Program-made: the position numbers and the translations under genes
Shown: in pieces, positions 54,967 to 64,000 of the stretch
Position numbering within the stretch: position 1 is the stretch's first letter
Layout of the letters: the number at the start of each line of letters is the position of its first letter
The notes under the pieces: model-generated
Seen by the model: the letters and a program-made list of their open reading frames with translations, nothing else
Database searches by the model: none
Told to the model about the DNA's origin: nothing
NCBI GenBank assembly: GCA_016124575.1
Contig: WGNM01000039.1
Coordinates: 1 to 64,000 of the forward strand
Reading direction: 5' to 3'
From: Cryomorphaceae bacterium
GTDB lineage: Bacteria > Bacteroidota > Bacteroidia > Flavobacteriales_D > Sanyastnellaceae
Length of the DNA stretch: 64,000 bases

Positions 54967-56937
54967 ATGTTCGACATAATTGAGCTGAATAGCAAGAAAG
55001 TTGCTGAGTTGCGTGAGATTGCTAAAGACTTGGAAATCAAGCAATTTGACAAACTAAAAAAGCAAGACCTTATTTACCAAATCCTTGATGAACAAGCTGT
55101 AAAGCCTGTTAAAGGTCAAGTGAAGGTAGAGACCCCAAAAGCAGAAGCACCTGCTAAATCAAGAAACACGAGAAAGCCTGCAGAGACTAAGACCGAAGAG
55201 ATTGCCTTTCCGGAAGAAAAACCAGCAGTTGACAAGCCTCGAAATGAACGACCTGCAGACCGTGAGCGCAGAGACAATCGCGCACGAAACGACAGACAAA
55301 ATGGTCCACGCGATGAGAATTCTCCACGCGAAGAAAGAGCGCCAAGAGAAGAAAGAGCACCTCGCGAAGATCGTGGTCAACGAGAAGAAAGAGCGACGCG
55401 CGAAGATCGTGGATTGAGAGAGCCTCGTGAGCCTCGTGAAGAAAGAGCACCGCGCGAAAACCGCGAACCGCGTGAAGGTCGTGACAATCGTGAACCGAGA
55501 AACAATCGCGACAACCGCGATCGTGAACCACGCGAAAACAGAGACAACCGCGAGCCGAGAGAAAACCGAGACAATCGCGAGCCGCGCGATAACCGTGAAC
55601 CGAGAGAAAATCGCGACAATCGCGAACCGCGTGAACCACGCGAGCCACGCGAAAACCGTGATCAAAATGATAACCGCGAGCGCAGAGACGACCGCAACCC
55701 CAATAGAAATCAAAATCCGAACCAGAACCCAAATCAGAACCCGAATCAGAACCCGAATCAGAACCCAAATCAGCGTCGAGAAGATCAACGCGTTGGAAAA
55801 GCTGATGAGCATGGGTACAACTTCGACGGACTAATCATTGCTGAAGGTGTCCTTGAAATGATGCCTGACGGTTATGGATTTATGCGATCTTCAGATTTCA
55901 ACTACTTGAACTCTCCTGACGACGTTTACGTTTCTCAATCGCAGGTAAAACTATACGGCTTGCAAACAGGTGACACCATCCGTGGTGCCGTTCGTCCGCC
56001 TAGAGAAGGTGAAAAATACTTCCCTCTCATCAAGGTAGATAAAATCAACGGAAGAGATCCTGCTTTTGTCCGCGACCGCGTACCGTTTAAATTCCTTACA
56101 CCCCTCTTCCCTACTGAGCGCTTCCACTTGGCAGATAAAAACAGCAACGTATCGATGCGCATCATGGATTTGTTTGCACCAATAGGAAAAGGACAACGTG
56201 GAATGATTGTATCGCAGCCGAAGACAGGTAAAACGACCTTGTTGAAAGACGTTGCGAATGCGATTGCTAAAAACCACCCCGAAGTTTATTTGATCATTTT
56301 GCTGATTGATGAACGTCCGGAAGAAGTTACCGATATGAAACGCAGCGTAAATGCTGAAGTTATCGCCTCAACATTCGATGAGCCGGCAGACCGCCACGTG
56401 AAAATCGCAAACCTTGTTTTGGAGAAAGCGAAACGTATGGTTGAGTGCGGACACGACGTGTGCATCTTGCTTGATAGCATCACACGTTTGGCAAGAGCCT
56501 ACAACACTGTATCTCCAGCATCTGGTAAAGTGCTTACTGGTGGTGTTGATGCAAATGCGCTACACAAACCGAAACGCTTCTTTGGAGCTGCTAGAAACAT
56601 CGAGAATGGTGGTTCGTTGTCTATCATCGCTACTGCGCTTACAGATACCGGATCGAAAATGGACGAAGTGATCTTCGAAGAATTTAAAGGAACGGGTAAC
56701 ATGGAATTGCAACTAGATCGTCGGATTTCGAACCGTCGCATCTATCCTGCAATCGATATCCTCACTTCTGGAACGCGTCGTGAAGATTTGCTGCTTGAAA
56801 AAGACGTGCTACAGCGCATTTGGATTTTGAGAAAGCACTTGGCCGACATGAATCCTATTGAAGCCATGGAATTCATAAAAGACCGCATCACGAGCACGAA
56901 GAGCAACGAAGAGTTCCTCATTTCGATGAATAGCTAA
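54967..56937 (+). CDS. rho: Transcription termination factor Rho with a long disordered insertion
   Basis: A 656-residue hexameric RNA helicase. The Rho N domain (1-45: [20 protein letters not shown]) is followed by a disordered, highly charged insertion (about 50-275) made of Arg/Glu/Asp/Asn repeats ([27 protein letters not shown]) and a run of NPNQ units. The cold-shock-type RNA-binding domain (about 280-360: [20 protein letters not shown]) and RecA-like ATPase follow, with Walker [15 protein letters not shown], Walker [17 protein letters not shown] and the Q/R-loop segments ([23 protein letters not shown]). E. coli Rho has 419 residues. Such insertions in Bacteroides Rho promote phase separation; the same role here is inference. 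Confidence 0.96.
   Translation: MFDIIELNSKKVAELREIAKDLEIKQFDKLKKQDLIYQILDEQAVKPVKGQVKVETPKAEAPAKSRNTRKPAETKTEEIAFPEEKPAVDKPRNERPADRERRDNRARNDRQNGPRDENSPREERAPREERAPREDRGQREERATREDRGLREPREPREERAPRENREPREGRDNREPRNNRDNRDREPRENRDNREPRENRDNREPRDNREPRENRDNREPREPREPRENRDQNDNRERRDDRNPNRNQNPNQNPNQNPNQNPNQNPNQRREDQRVGKADEHGYNFDGLIIAEGVLEMMPDGYGFMRSSDFNYLNSPDDVYVSQSQVKLYGLQTGDTIRGAVRPPREGEKYFPLIKVDKINGRDPAFVRDRVPFKFLTPLFPTERFHLADKNSNVSMRIMDLFAPIGKGQRGMIVSQPKTGKTTLLKDVANAIAKNHPEVYLIILLIDERPEEVTDMKRSVNAEVIASTFDEPADRHVKIANLVLEKAKRMVECGHDVCILLDSITRLARAYNTVSPASGKVLTGGVDANALHKPKRFFGAARNIENGGSLSIIATALTDTGSKMDEVIFEEFKGTGNMELQLDRRISNRRIYPAIDILTSGTRREDLLLEKDVLQRIWILRKHLADMNPIEAMEFIKDRITSTKSNEEFLISMNS
55712..55773 (+). 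repeat. 12-bp tandem repeat encoding NPNQ units in rho
   Basis: About five copies of a 12-base unit (AATCAGAACCCG and close variants) follow one another in frame. Slippage would change the insertion length by four residues without disrupting the frame. Confidence 0.8.
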
Positions 56938-56940
56938 GGA

Positions 56941-57489
56941 ATGTCTGAAAACAAACTAGTTCTGCTTTGCGCTGGCCTGTGGCTTCTCGTGAAAGTGGTA
57001 CTGAAATACACAGTATCCCTTGATCAAGGTGTTATGGTTGGGGTATTAATGAACCTGTTTTTCATTCTGCTCATAGCTGTTTTGTCTATCCGTAAGCACG
57101 TTATTGTTACACCAAAAAGCGAAAGCCATCTGCTCGACGACATACGTTCAACAGCGCGACCTGTTTTGAAATATGCCGTCCTCGCTGCACTGCTTATAGG
57201 TTTATACAACTACGTAATTGCCGCCGAAGAAACAGCGCAGCACGAACAAGCGTTCAGAGAGCAACTGCATGAACAATACAGCAACGTTGAATCTTACAAG
57301 GAGTTTCAACTAGCAAACCCTGCATTCACCGACGTTTCAGCCGAAGACGCAGAAGCATCAGCATTGGAAAGTTTTGAAAAGTTCAACCACCCCTTTGCTC
57401 AGGTTACTGTGTCTCTGATGGCGCTTGTATTAGCAGGATTGTTGTATGCCGGCTTTACTGCGGTAATCTGGAGAAAACTATTGGGCTAA
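56941..57489 (+). CDS. Membrane protein (DUF4199-like)
   Basis: A 182-residue protein with four hydrophobic helices (LVLLCAGLWLLVKVVLKY, GVLMNLFFILLIAVLSI, VLKYAVLAALLIGLYNYVI, VTVSLMALVLAGLLYAGF) and a soluble, acidic stretch of about 60 residues between the third and fourth. The layout resembles DUF4199 proteins of Bacteroidota. It starts three bases after the rho stop, so it is probably co-transcribed. Function unknown. Confidence 0.65.
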   Translation: MSENKLVLLCAGLWLLVKVVLKYTVSLDQGVMVGVLMNLFFILLIAVLSIRKHVIVTPKSESHLLDDIRSTARPVLKYAVLAALLIGLYNYVIAAEETAQHEQAFREQLHEQYSNVESYKEFQLANPAFTDVSAEDAEASALESFEKFNHPFAQVTVSLMALVLAGLLYAGFTAVIWRKLLG

Positions 57490-57535
57490 TTTAGTTGTTG
57501 TTAAAACGAACTAAAACAGCGATTCATTCGTTTAG

Positions 57536-57543
57536 TACCTTTG
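57536..57543 (+). promoter_or_regulatory. -7 element of porT
   Basis: TACCTTTG is an exact TAnnTTTG match. It overlaps a TTG at 57541 and lies 18 bases before the TTG at 57562, which supports the latter as the porT start. No -33 TTG at the normal spacing. Confidence 0.45.
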
Positions 57544-57561
57544 ACATCAAAACCATTTGAT

Positions 57562-58275
57562 TTGAAGCTGTTAAGATCCTTATTACTTCTTGTTGCCTTG
57601 ATTCAAGGAGGTGCGCTAATCGGCCAGTTGAAGCAGCGCAACCTTCCTGAATTCGACTACAAAAAGTATCACTTCGGATTTTTGCTGAGCGTGAATAATT
57701 CTGACTTCTATTTCGACTACAAGCCTGATTACACGTTCAGTGATTCATTGTACGGCATAGACAATCAGAAGCAACAAGGTTTCAACCTCGCTTTGCTCGC
57801 TTCATATAACTTAACTCCCAACATCCGCTTTCGATTCATACCCGGATTGAGCTTTCAGGATCGTGGATTGAATTATCGCTTTTTAGCGGCTGATGGAACC
57901 CAAGAATCTCAACTTAAGCGCACAGAATCGGTTTATCTTGATTTCCCGATACTTCTAAAATTGCGGACGAATCGGGTCAACAATTTTGCAGCCTACGCGT
58001 TAATTGGAGGGAAATACAGCAAAGACATGCAGTCTCAAAAAGATGTGAATAACGCTTTAGCAGCGGATGTGATCATAAAACTGAGAGACACCGACTATTC
58101 TTTGGATGTTGGTGGAGGGTTCGACTTCTTTCTACCGTTCTTTAAACTTAGTTTAGAAATGAAGGTGGCCAATGGATTTCCAAATGTGCTCATCCAAGAA
58201 AACACAATCTATTCGAACCCCATTGAAAAACTTCGTACACGCACAGTTATCTTCTCTGTGTGTTTTGAAGGATAG
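57562..58275 (+). CDS. porT: T9SS protein PorT (TTG start)
   Basis: A 237-residue outer-membrane beta-barrel protein required for the type IX secretion system (SprT in gliding flavobacteria). The start TTG at 57562 gives MKLLRSLLLLVALIQGGALIG as signal peptide; no ATG is available and the earlier TTG overlaps the promoter. Diagnostic segments are FDYKKYHFGFLLSVNNSDF, NLALLASYNLTPNIRFRFIP, YLDFPILLKLRTNRVNNF and LDVGGGFDFFLPFFKLSLE. It precedes the CapD-like gene by 14 bases. Confidence 0.85.
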   Translation: MKLLRSLLLLVALIQGGALIGQLKQRNLPEFDYKKYHFGFLLSVNNSDFYFDYKPDYTFSDSLYGIDNQKQQGFNLALLASYNLTPNIRFRFIPGLSFQDRGLNYRFLAADGTQESQLKRTESVYLDFPILLKLRTNRVNNFAAYALIGGKYSKDMQSQKDVNNALAADVIIKLRDTDYSLDVGGGFDFFLPFFKLSLEMKVANGFPNVLIQENTIYSNPIEKLRTRTVIFSVCFEG

Positions 58276-58289
58276 TCTATATTTGGGGC

Positions 58290-60164
58290 ATGATTTTGCC
58301 AAATAGAAATACTCCGAGGTGGTTGATTTTCACAATCGACCTAACGATTTGTTTCTTTTCACTTTCACTGGCTTACCTTCTGAGATTTGAATTCGCCCCT
58401 CCTAAATTGGAGATCGCACTGGCAATTGCTTTCCTGCCAATATTCTTGGTAGTAAGATCACTAACGTTCGTCATCTGGAAGACGTATGCCGGTATCATTC
58501 GATACACAAGCACGCAAGACTCTCAGCGCATCCTGATCACATTGTTAGCAGGTTCGGTTTTGTTTTACTCCTTGAACCTCTTCAAATTCCATTTTTTAGA
58601 TGGTGTGTATTTTGTCCCCAACTCAATCATCGTCATCGACTTTCTTGCGAGTTTGTTCATTATGATTTCAAGCAGAATTGCAGTAAAAGTCCTTTATCTG
58701 GAATTGAAAAGTCCGACCCGAGCGCGATCTAACATCGTTATTTTCGGCGCTGGAGAAGCGGGTGTAATCACGCAGCAAACATTGGAAAGAGATCGCGCCG
58801 CTGGACTTGCTGTAATCGCATTTATCGATGATGACAAGAATAAGTCGGGTAAAAAGATCAATGGCGCGTCGATCTATCACAGTTCAAAAGCTGAAGAATT
58901 TTTCAGTCAGGGCAAGGTTGATCAACTGATCATTAGCATTCAAGAGTTATCACCGGAGCGCAAAGCGCAGATGATTGATCTGGCATTAAAATACAATGTG
59001 CGCGTTATGAACGTTCCACCCGTGGGCAAATGGATCAACGGTGAATTGAGTGTTCGGCAATTGCGCGAGATAAACATTGAAGATTTACTTGGAAGAACGG
59101 CTATCAAACTCAACAACCCTGCGCTAAACAATGAGTTCAGAGGCGCCCGTATTTTGGTAACTGGAGCTGCAGGAAGCATTGGCAGCGAGCTAGCTCGACA
59201 ACTGATTGCACTTGAGCCCAAAGAGCTGGTTCTCCTAGACCAAGCTGAGACACCACTCTATGACTTGGAGCAAGAGTTTAGTCTGCTTCCAAACTACAAA
59301 GCTTGTCAGTTCGCTATCGCGGATGTTAGACAAAAAGACCGATTGCGACGCGCCTTTGAAAAATTCAAACCTGAATACGTTTTTCATGCAGCCGCCTATA
59401 AGCACGTTCCTTTGATGGAAGAAAATCCATCTGAAGCCATTCTCACAAATGTTTTGGGCACACGCAACCTCGCCGACTTGTCGAGCGAATTTAACGTCAA
59501 GCGCTTTGTCTTCATTTCTACCGACAAAGCCGTAAACCCGACAAGTGTCATGGGAGCGTCAAAACGGCTAGCCGAAATGTATGTTCAGGCATTGAATGGG
59601 AGCTCGAGCTGCGCCTTTATCACCACCCGATTCGGAAATGTATTGGGCTCCAATGGCTCTGTCATCCCGTTGTTTAAACGGCAAATAGAATCAGGCGGCC
59701 CATTGACCGTTACAGACCCTGAGATGACCCGCTTTTTCATGACGATACCCGAAGCGTCAGAGCTTGTGTTGGAAGCCTCAGTAATGGGCAAAGGGGGCGA
59801 AATATTCCTTTTCGACATGGGGGAAAGCGTTAAGATCATTGACCTTGCGAATAATATGATTAAGCTCTACGGGTTGGAATTGGATAGAGACATTGAAATA
59901 AAAATTACCGGACTGCGACCAGGTGAAAAAATGTACGAAGAGCTCTTCTTTTCAGGTGAAAACCACATTCCAACCCACCATAAGAAGATTTTAAAATTGG
60001 GCATGCAACCGCATGAATACAGCATTATAGGCGACGAAATCAATGCCCTAGCAGAACTATTCAGAGAGCAAGACAATGTAAAAATTGTCGCCAAAGTAAA
60101 ATCGTTGGTTCCTGAGTACCGCAGTAACAATAGCACATACGAGCAGCTCGACCACAAGGCATGA
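58290..60164 (+). CDS. CapD/WbpM-type nucleotide-sugar dehydratase
   Basis: A 624-residue membrane protein of the CapD/PglF/WbpM family, which makes 4-keto-6-deoxy sugar nucleotides (UDP-GlcNAc 4,6-dehydratase) for surface polysaccharides or glycoproteins. Four N-terminal helices (about 10-130) precede a first Rossmann-like domain (IVIFGAGEAGVITQQTL) and the catalytic SDR domain (ARILVTGAAGSIGSELARQL, AAYKHVPLMEENPSEAI, FISTDKAVNPTSVMGASKR). The Tyr of the usual SDR triad is replaced by Met (S-x-M-x3-K), as in WbpM. Confidence 0.92.
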   Translation: MILPNRNTPRWLIFTIDLTICFFSLSLAYLLRFEFAPPKLEIALAIAFLPIFLVVRSLTFVIWKTYAGIIRYTSTQDSQRILITLLAGSVLFYSLNLFKFHFLDGVYFVPNSIIVIDFLASLFIMISSRIAVKVLYLELKSPTRARSNIVIFGAGEAGVITQQTLERDRAAGLAVIAFIDDDKNKSGKKINGASIYHSSKAEEFFSQGKVDQLIISIQELSPERKAQMIDLALKYNVRVMNVPPVGKWINGELSVRQLREINIEDLLGRTAIKLNNPALNNEFRGARILVTGAAGSIGSELARQLIALEPKELVLLDQAETPLYDLEQEFSLLPNYKACQFAIADVRQKDRLRRAFEKFKPEYVFHAAAYKHVPLMEENPSEAILTNVLGTRNLADLSSEFNVKRFVFISTDKAVNPTSVMGASKRLAEMYVQALNGSSSCAFITTRFGNVLGSNGSVIPLFKRQIESGGPLTVTDPEMTRFFMTIPEASELVLEASVMGKGGEIFLFDMGESVKIIDLANNMIKLYGLELDRDIEIKITGLRPGEKMYEELFFSGENHIPTHHKKILKLGMQPHEYSIIGDEINALAELFREQDNVKIVAKVKSLVPEYRSNNSTYEQLDHKA

Positions 60165-60176
60165 AGTCAAATTTCG

Positions 60177-60184
60177 TACTTTTG
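60177..60184 (+). promoter_or_regulatory. -7 element before the gene at 60201
   Basis: TACTTTTG matches TAnnTTTG exactly and lies 16 bases before the ATG. The -33 region has no clear TTG. Confidence 0.4.
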
Positions 60185-60200
60185 AAAACACACAAATGAT

Positions 60201-60602
60201 ATGGCAGTAGATAAGCACATCGAAATGGCTCAGTTGCAAGCTGAGATCGGAGAATACATCGGACTGGGACAAAACAGTCTGATTTTCAACTACGAAGAGC
60301 GTCAAGGTGCGTTTATTTTGCGGCTAATCACTGTTAACCCACGTCACAATCAAAGCTTCTTATTTCATGTCTCTGAAGGCTCGTCGCAAATCGCTGCCTT
60401 AAAAGACATGTTGTCGTATGTCCGCGACTACAAAGACCGTGAAAGCTCGTACACCATCCAATGGTCGGTGAAAGGAGAGCAAATGTTGCACACCTCATAT
60501 TTCAGTGCGAAGAATATTTTAGGAGCGCTCGACAAGTTTTACTACGATCGCGACCCCAACAGCATCACTGTATTCAGTGTTATGCTCAACCCTATTTCTT
60601 AA
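60201..60602 (+). CDS. Small conserved-looking protein of unknown function
   Basis: A 133-residue soluble protein without signal peptide (AQLQAEIGEYIGLGQNSLIF, ITVNPRHNQSFLFHVSEGS, YTIQWSVKGEQMLHTSYFSA). I recognise no family. Its stop overlaps the ATG of the YigZ gene (TAATG), so the two are translationally coupled. Confidence 0.7.
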   Translation: MAVDKHIEMAQLQAEIGEYIGLGQNSLIFNYEERQGAFILRLITVNPRHNQSFLFHVSEGSSQIAALKDMLSYVRDYKDRESSYTIQWSVKGEQMLHTSYFSAKNILGALDKFYYDRDPNSITVFSVMLNPIS

Positions 60603-61204
60603 TGGCCGATTCCTTTCAAACCTTAATTGCTCCGAGTGAGAGTTTGTATAAGGTGAAAGGCAGCAAACACCTTGGGTACGCCTACCCTATTTCATCTGAA
60701 GAAGACGTAAAACCGTTGATTGATGCTTTGAAGAAAGACCACTTCAATGCGCGACATCATTGTTATGCATATCGCCTTGGGGCGGATGGTGAACGTTACC
60801 GTTCTAACGACGATGGTGAACCATCAGGAACGGCTGGCAAACCTATTTTGGGCCAATTACTATCCTTCGAAATAACCAACGTGCTGATTGTAGTTGTGCG
60901 CTACTTCGGTGGGACGAAGTTGGGAACTAGTGGATTGATTGATGCCTACAAAACAGCCGCTAAAATGGCCATAGAAGAAGGCACAATCGTGGAACGAAAA
61001 GTAATGAGGACATTCGAAATTCAATTTCCTTATGCTGCTATGGGTGCTGTAATGTCGGTTTTTAAGGCACAGACATTGGAAATGCTTCACCATTCATTCG
61101 ACAGCAGGTGTTACATTAAAAGTGAAACATCAAAAGAGAAGGCAGAAATCGCTGAGCAGCAACTATCTGAAATTGATCACGTTACCTTCGTTTGGGTGGT
61201 TTGA
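60602..61204 (+). CDS. YigZ/IMPACT family protein
   Basis: A 200-residue protein with the UPF0029/IMPACT N-terminal domain: SKHLGYAYPISSEEDVKPLI, HHCYAYRLGADGERYRSNDD, GEPSGTAGKPILGQL and VVVRYFGGTKLGTSGLIDAY. A C-terminal ferredoxin-like domain follows. The eukaryotic homologue IMPACT inhibits Gcn2; the bacterial role is unclear. The start ATG overlaps the preceding stop. It abuts the convergent methyltransferase gene with no gap. Confidence 0.9.
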   Translation: MADSFQTLIAPSESLYKVKGSKHLGYAYPISSEEDVKPLIDALKKDHFNARHHCYAYRLGADGERYRSNDDGEPSGTAGKPILGQLLSFEITNVLIVVVRYFGGTKLGTSGLIDAYKTAAKMAIEEGTIVERKVMRTFEIQFPYAAMGAVMSVFKAQTLEMLHHSFDSRCYIKSETSKEKAEIAEQQLSEIDHVTFVWVV

Positions 61205-61972
61205 CTATTTTTTTTCGCAGAAGTAAATGATTTCTTCAGGAGTAATGGCATATCGCTTTTGTAGCTCCACACCTAGCTCGCTTGCAAAATGTGATTCCGT
61301 TACAACGAACCCTGCTTTTCGCAAACGATCACCATAGTCACGTCCGAATAATCTTACGTGATCGCGTTGCCAATACAAACGTTCTCTTTCAGCAGGATTG
61401 GTGATCGACTTGTCTTCTTCCGTTTTCGGATTTGAGTAGTCGATTGGCACTTGAAAAATTCCCCACCCCCCTGGCTTCATTACCCGATAGAACTCGCGCA
61501 TCACCTGGGCATCATCCTCGACGTGCTCGAGCAAATGATTTGCCATTAAGACATCAAAAGAATTGTCTTCAAATGGAATTTCGTGGACATCAAAATGGTG
61601 ATCGGCCCAAGGAGAGACAAGGTCGCCTGTGACATACTCTAGGTTATTCATTTTTCTGAACAGACGCAAAAAGCAATATTCGGGAGCCATGTGCAACATT
61701 TTATGAGGCGCATTGAAAAAGTTGGTTCTCTCTTTCAAAAACAGCCATATCAAACGATGTCTTTCAAGCGACAAGCTATTCGGCGCCAGCGCATTTTCTC
61801 TAGGGGTAATTCTGCCATACGGCAAGATTTTCCGGTATGTTTTACCATTGATAGGATCTTCAATGTTGTTACCAAAGTAAAAAGGCGAAATCAGTCGCAG
61901 GCCTAGATGAGCTACTTGCTGCAGGTAGTGGCGTGGGACAAACCGCGTAACGATAGAAATAAGCGTATTCAT
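61205..61972 (-). CDS. SAM-dependent methyltransferase (class I)
   Basis: A 255-residue enzyme with the Methyltransf_11 pattern: MLHMAPEYCFLRLFRKM and VTGDLVSPWADHHFDVHEIP around motif I/II, FEDNSFDVLMANHLLEHVED (motif IV) and REFYRVMKPGGWGIFQVP (motif V). The first glycine-rich loop is replaced by HMAPE, as in several methyltransferases tied to surface-glycan pathways. The substrate is unknown. Confidence 0.85.
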   Translation of the reverse strand: MNTLISIVTRFVPRHYLQQVAHLGLRLISPFYFGNNIEDPINGKTYRKILPYGRITPRENALAPNSLSLERHRLIWLFLKERTNFFNAPHKMLHMAPEYCFLRLFRKMNNLEYVTGDLVSPWADHHFDVHEIPFEDNSFDVLMANHLLEHVEDDAQVMREFYRVMKPGGWGIFQVPIDYSNPKTEEDKSITNPAERERLYWQRDHVRLFGRDYGDRLRKAGFVVTESHFASELGVELQKRYAITPEEIIYFCEKK

Positions 61973-62032
61973 TGGTGCGAAGATAATGCGAATGAATGAA
62001 CCAAAGTGCTAAAGAACCAATAGACAAACAAA

Positions 62033-62058
62033 AACCCGCTTACCAAGGCAAGCGGGTT
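62033..62058 (-). terminator. Intrinsic terminator of the gene at 62100
   Basis: AACCCGCTT and AAGCGGGTT form a 9-bp stem with an 8-base loop; on the minus strand it is followed by TTTGTTTG. It ends the transcript of the T9SS cargo gene to its right. Confidence 0.8.
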
Positions 62059-62099
62059 CTTTATATGTTGAAGGGAGTTCCTCTCCCTATCTGAAAAAC

Positions 62100-64000
62100 T
62101 TATTTGATTATCACGCGGTAATTTGCACGTTGACCATCGATGGTCAGGTTCAAATTGTACACGCCAGCAGCAAGGTTTTTCACGTCTAGGGCTATGCTAT
62201 TTCTTCCGAAAGAAGCAGGCACCGCTTGTGATTCAACGATTCGACCAGCATTGTCGATAAACTGAATGTTTACCATTTCATTGCGGTTCAAATCGAATTG
62301 CAGAGTCATTGCTTCATCAGCAGGGTTCGGGAAGATATTCACCTCATTCAAACCTTCGATTTCTTCAATTCCAACAACAGTAATCACAACTTCAACACGA
62401 GGAGAAGCGCAAGTGAAAGAAGGTGTTGCAACAACCCAATCGTAGAAGAAGTAGTAGTAAGTTAACGCGCTTGCACCAGTGGCAGTGCTCTGTGTAACAG
62501 AACCAAGAGTGCCAAGTGCGTAAGGGTAGTTCACTGTACCATTGTTATCATCGCGCCACAAAAATGGAGCATTGTCGTTACATCTCATACCGTAATCAGA
62601 ACCAGCAGGAACGAAGAAGTCAACTTCTACAACGTTTTCTCCGGCAACCAGGTCGAACGTTCCTGAAGCGATTGAAACACCGTTTCCATCAACTACAGCG
62701 AAGGTGCGGGCACCTGCATCTTGAGCATATACCTTCACCGATTTGATAACCAAGTCTTCGAAAGCATCAAACAGCAACCAACGCGTTGAGTTGTTGTGGT
62801 AGGCTCCGTCTGCGGAGTTGTATGCAGGTTTCGCCCCATTTGCTTCTAAACCGCCGTATATAATCTGATCTTCAACCCAATAAGAAGTAGTAGAAGTCAA
62901 CAAAGGCGTTTGGAAGTTATCTCCAACGTAAATTGGTTCGGTAGCCATTTCAGCATCGTACCACGCCAAGTTGTTACCTGTTGCGCTAATTACAACATCA
63001 CCTGGAGCATTCAAAGTTGTTCCTGAAACAGCTGGCATATTTGGACTAGCGAAGAATTCAATGTAAACATCGTCACTCGAAGCAGTAAATCCACATGCAT
63101 CAGTTACAGAAACATAATACGTACCGGTTTCAGTAACAGAAATGCTTTGAGAGTTATCTGAAGTGTTCCAAGAGTAAGAAGCACCTTGAGAAGAAATCAA
63201 ATCAACGGCATAACCTTCACAACCTTGAAGTTCTCCATTAACTACAATGCTCGGCACTGTAGGGACAATGTTGGTGACACCAACGGTTGGCGCTTGGCCC
63301 ACACATCCTTCTACGTCGTATATATAACACGAGTAGTTACCACCAGTTGCTACTGTAATAGATTGAGTTGTTTCACCATTCGACCAAGCGTAGCTGCTGT
63401 ATCCTGCGGGAGCAGAAAGCGTAACCGACTGTCCTTCACAAAGTTGTGTAGACCCTGAAGATGTAATCGACAGACCATCTATCAGACAATCAGCTTCAAG
63501 AATTGAGTAATACTGGTTACCTTCAACGTTATCCAAAACTGTTTCGATTCCGCTTGGCCATTCGATTACTACTTGGTCGATGACATCAGAGGCACCAAGA
63601 CCGAAGTGACATCCGAAAGCGGTTACGATACCGTAGCTTTCGCCGGCTCTTACTTCTCGCACTTGCACTCCCCAATCGCCGTAGATTTTCACTTTCGCAC
63701 CAACCGCGTTTTTGTTTGATTGAATACCTTCAAGATCAAATACCACCCAGTTGTTATTGTTCCCATTGTTCATCCAAAGGATATCTGGGTTGCCAAAATC
63801 AGCTTCAACATATCCGTCTCCGTATGTAGCGTAAACGTCAAGAGAACCATCGCGGTTTAGATCACCAATTCCGAAGCTATGCATGGTATCACCTGAAGGG
63901 AAAAGGCCAGTCATTTCAGAGAAAGTTCCATCACCGTTGTTGTGAAAGAACTTGTTTGTTCCACCACCATAGATCAGGTCAACAAAACCATCATTATCAA
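62100..64000 (-). CDS. Large T9SS cargo protein with VCBS, ASPIC/UnbV and Ig-like domains (N-terminus outside the window)
   Basis: The frame is open to the right edge, so at least 632 residues are present and the N-terminus is missing. It begins in a VCBS/FG-GAP-like repeat (GFVDLIYGGGTNKFFHNNGD, then GDLNRDGSLDVYATYGDG). An ASPIC/UnbV domain follows (GAKVKIYGDWGVQVREV, GESYGIVTAFGCHFGLG). Then come Ig-like repeats (LCEGQSVTLSAPAGYSSYAW), a beta region and a type A T9SS signal (VNIFPNPADEAMTLQFD, then NLAAGVYNLNLTIDG and YRVIIK). VCBS-ASPIC proteins are surface adhesin-like cargo. The in-frame Met at 63914 is not taken as a start because the VCBS repeat continues upstream. Confidence 0.88.
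   Translation of the reverse strand, partial: DNDGFVDLIYGGGTNKFFHNNGDGTFSEMTGLFPSGDTMHSFGIGDLNRDGSLDVYATYGDGYVEADFGNPDILWMNNGNNNNWVVFDLEGIQSNKNAVGAKVKIYGDWGVQVREVRAGESYGIVTAFGCHFGLGASDVIDQVVIEWPSGIETVLDNVEGNQYYSILEADCLIDGLSITSSGSTQLCEGQSVTLSAPAGYSSYAWSNGETTQSITVATGGNYSCYIYDVEGCVGQAPTVGVTNIVPTVPSIVVNGELQGCEGYAVDLISSQGASYSWNTSDNSQSISVTETGTYYVSVTDACGFTASSDDVYIEFFASPNMPAVSGTTLNAPGDVVISATGNNLAWYDAEMATEPIYVGDNFQTPLLTSTTSYWVEDQIIYGGLEANGAKPAYNSADGAYHNNSTRWLLFDAFEDLVIKSVKVYAQDAGARTFAVVDGNGVSIASGTFDLVAGENVVEVDFFVPAGSDYGMRCNDNAPFLWRDDNNGTVNYPYALGTLGSVTQSTATGASALTYYYFFYDWVVATPSFTCASPRVEVVITVVGIEEIEGLNEVNIFPNPADEAMTLQFDLNRNEMVNIQFIDNAGRIVESQAVPASFGRNSIALDVKNLAAGVYNLNLTIDGQRANYRVIIK

Noticed and set aside
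55159-55812. A 217-codon frame antisense to rho
   Set aside because: It is an artefact of the low-complexity Arg/Glu-rich insertion; the composition (Ile/Val/Phe/Ala/Ser runs) has no family features.
60461-60601. Longer N-terminus of the YigZ protein
   Set aside because: The extra residues lie in another frame of the preceding gene; the ATG at 60602 starts directly at the family domain.

Overview
The window comes from a marine or freshwater-type Bacteroidota genome, most likely a member of the Flavobacteriales. The evidence is a SusC/SusD pair, many secreted proteins with type IX secretion (T9SS) C-terminal signals, T9SS machinery (PorT and a PorE-like protein), DUF4293 next to rho, a Rho with a long disordered insertion, and promoters of the TTG-N17..23-TAnnTTTG type in an AT-rich background. 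I saw no rRNA, tRNA or CRISPR array.

Layout. 1-8109 (-) is one open frame for a giant secreted adhesin whose 3' end lies outside the window. 8.3-17.3 kb is housekeeping: rpe, coaE, a TPR/CsgG-like lipoprotein, an Mpo1-like membrane protein, an Nramp-like transporter, a metallophosphatase, an aldehyde dehydrogenase, an arginyltransferase-like protein and exonuclease III. 17.3-18.7 kb holds a degenerate IS1595-like transposase bracketed by copies of a palindromic repeat; further copies lie at 12.9 kb and 37.9-38.0 kb.

19.7-40.4 kb is a starch/maltodextrin region. A tight leftward operon (pfkA, gapA, a sugar kinase, a methylglyoxal-synthase-like gene, pgmB, GH65 phosphorylase) covers cytoplasmic maltose phosphorolysis and upper glycolysis. 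A Nudix-type regulator is transcribed divergently from it. To its right a CotH-like secreted protein, a secreted GH13 amylase, SusC, SusD, two small surface proteins and a lipoprotein GH13 form the cell-surface half. The inferred flow is: surface amylases cut starch, SusCD import the oligosaccharides, the phosphorylase makes glucose 1-phosphate, and PgmB, PfkA and GapA take it into glycolysis. No maltose permease or alpha-glucosidase is visible in the window.

40.4-50.6 kb holds a TonB-dependent receptor, a patatin, T9SS cargo proteins, a DUF3810 zincin, an L-type lectin, a di-haem peroxidase and a SET-domain protein, plus a 534-base gap with GC-rich hairpins. 50.7-61.2 kb holds a T9SS-signal pseudogene remnant, the PorE-like protein, a YfcE-like phosphatase, DUF4293, rho, porT, a CapD-type dehydratase and a YigZ protein. 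61.2-64 kb has a methyltransferase and the C-terminal part of a large T9SS cargo protein cut by the right edge.

The points most worth a second look are the palindromic repeat family with its apparently catalytically dead transposase, the Nramp-like transporter without metal-site residues, the methylglyoxal-synthase-like protein without its catalytic aspartates, and the hairpin-rich stretch at 49.8 kb.
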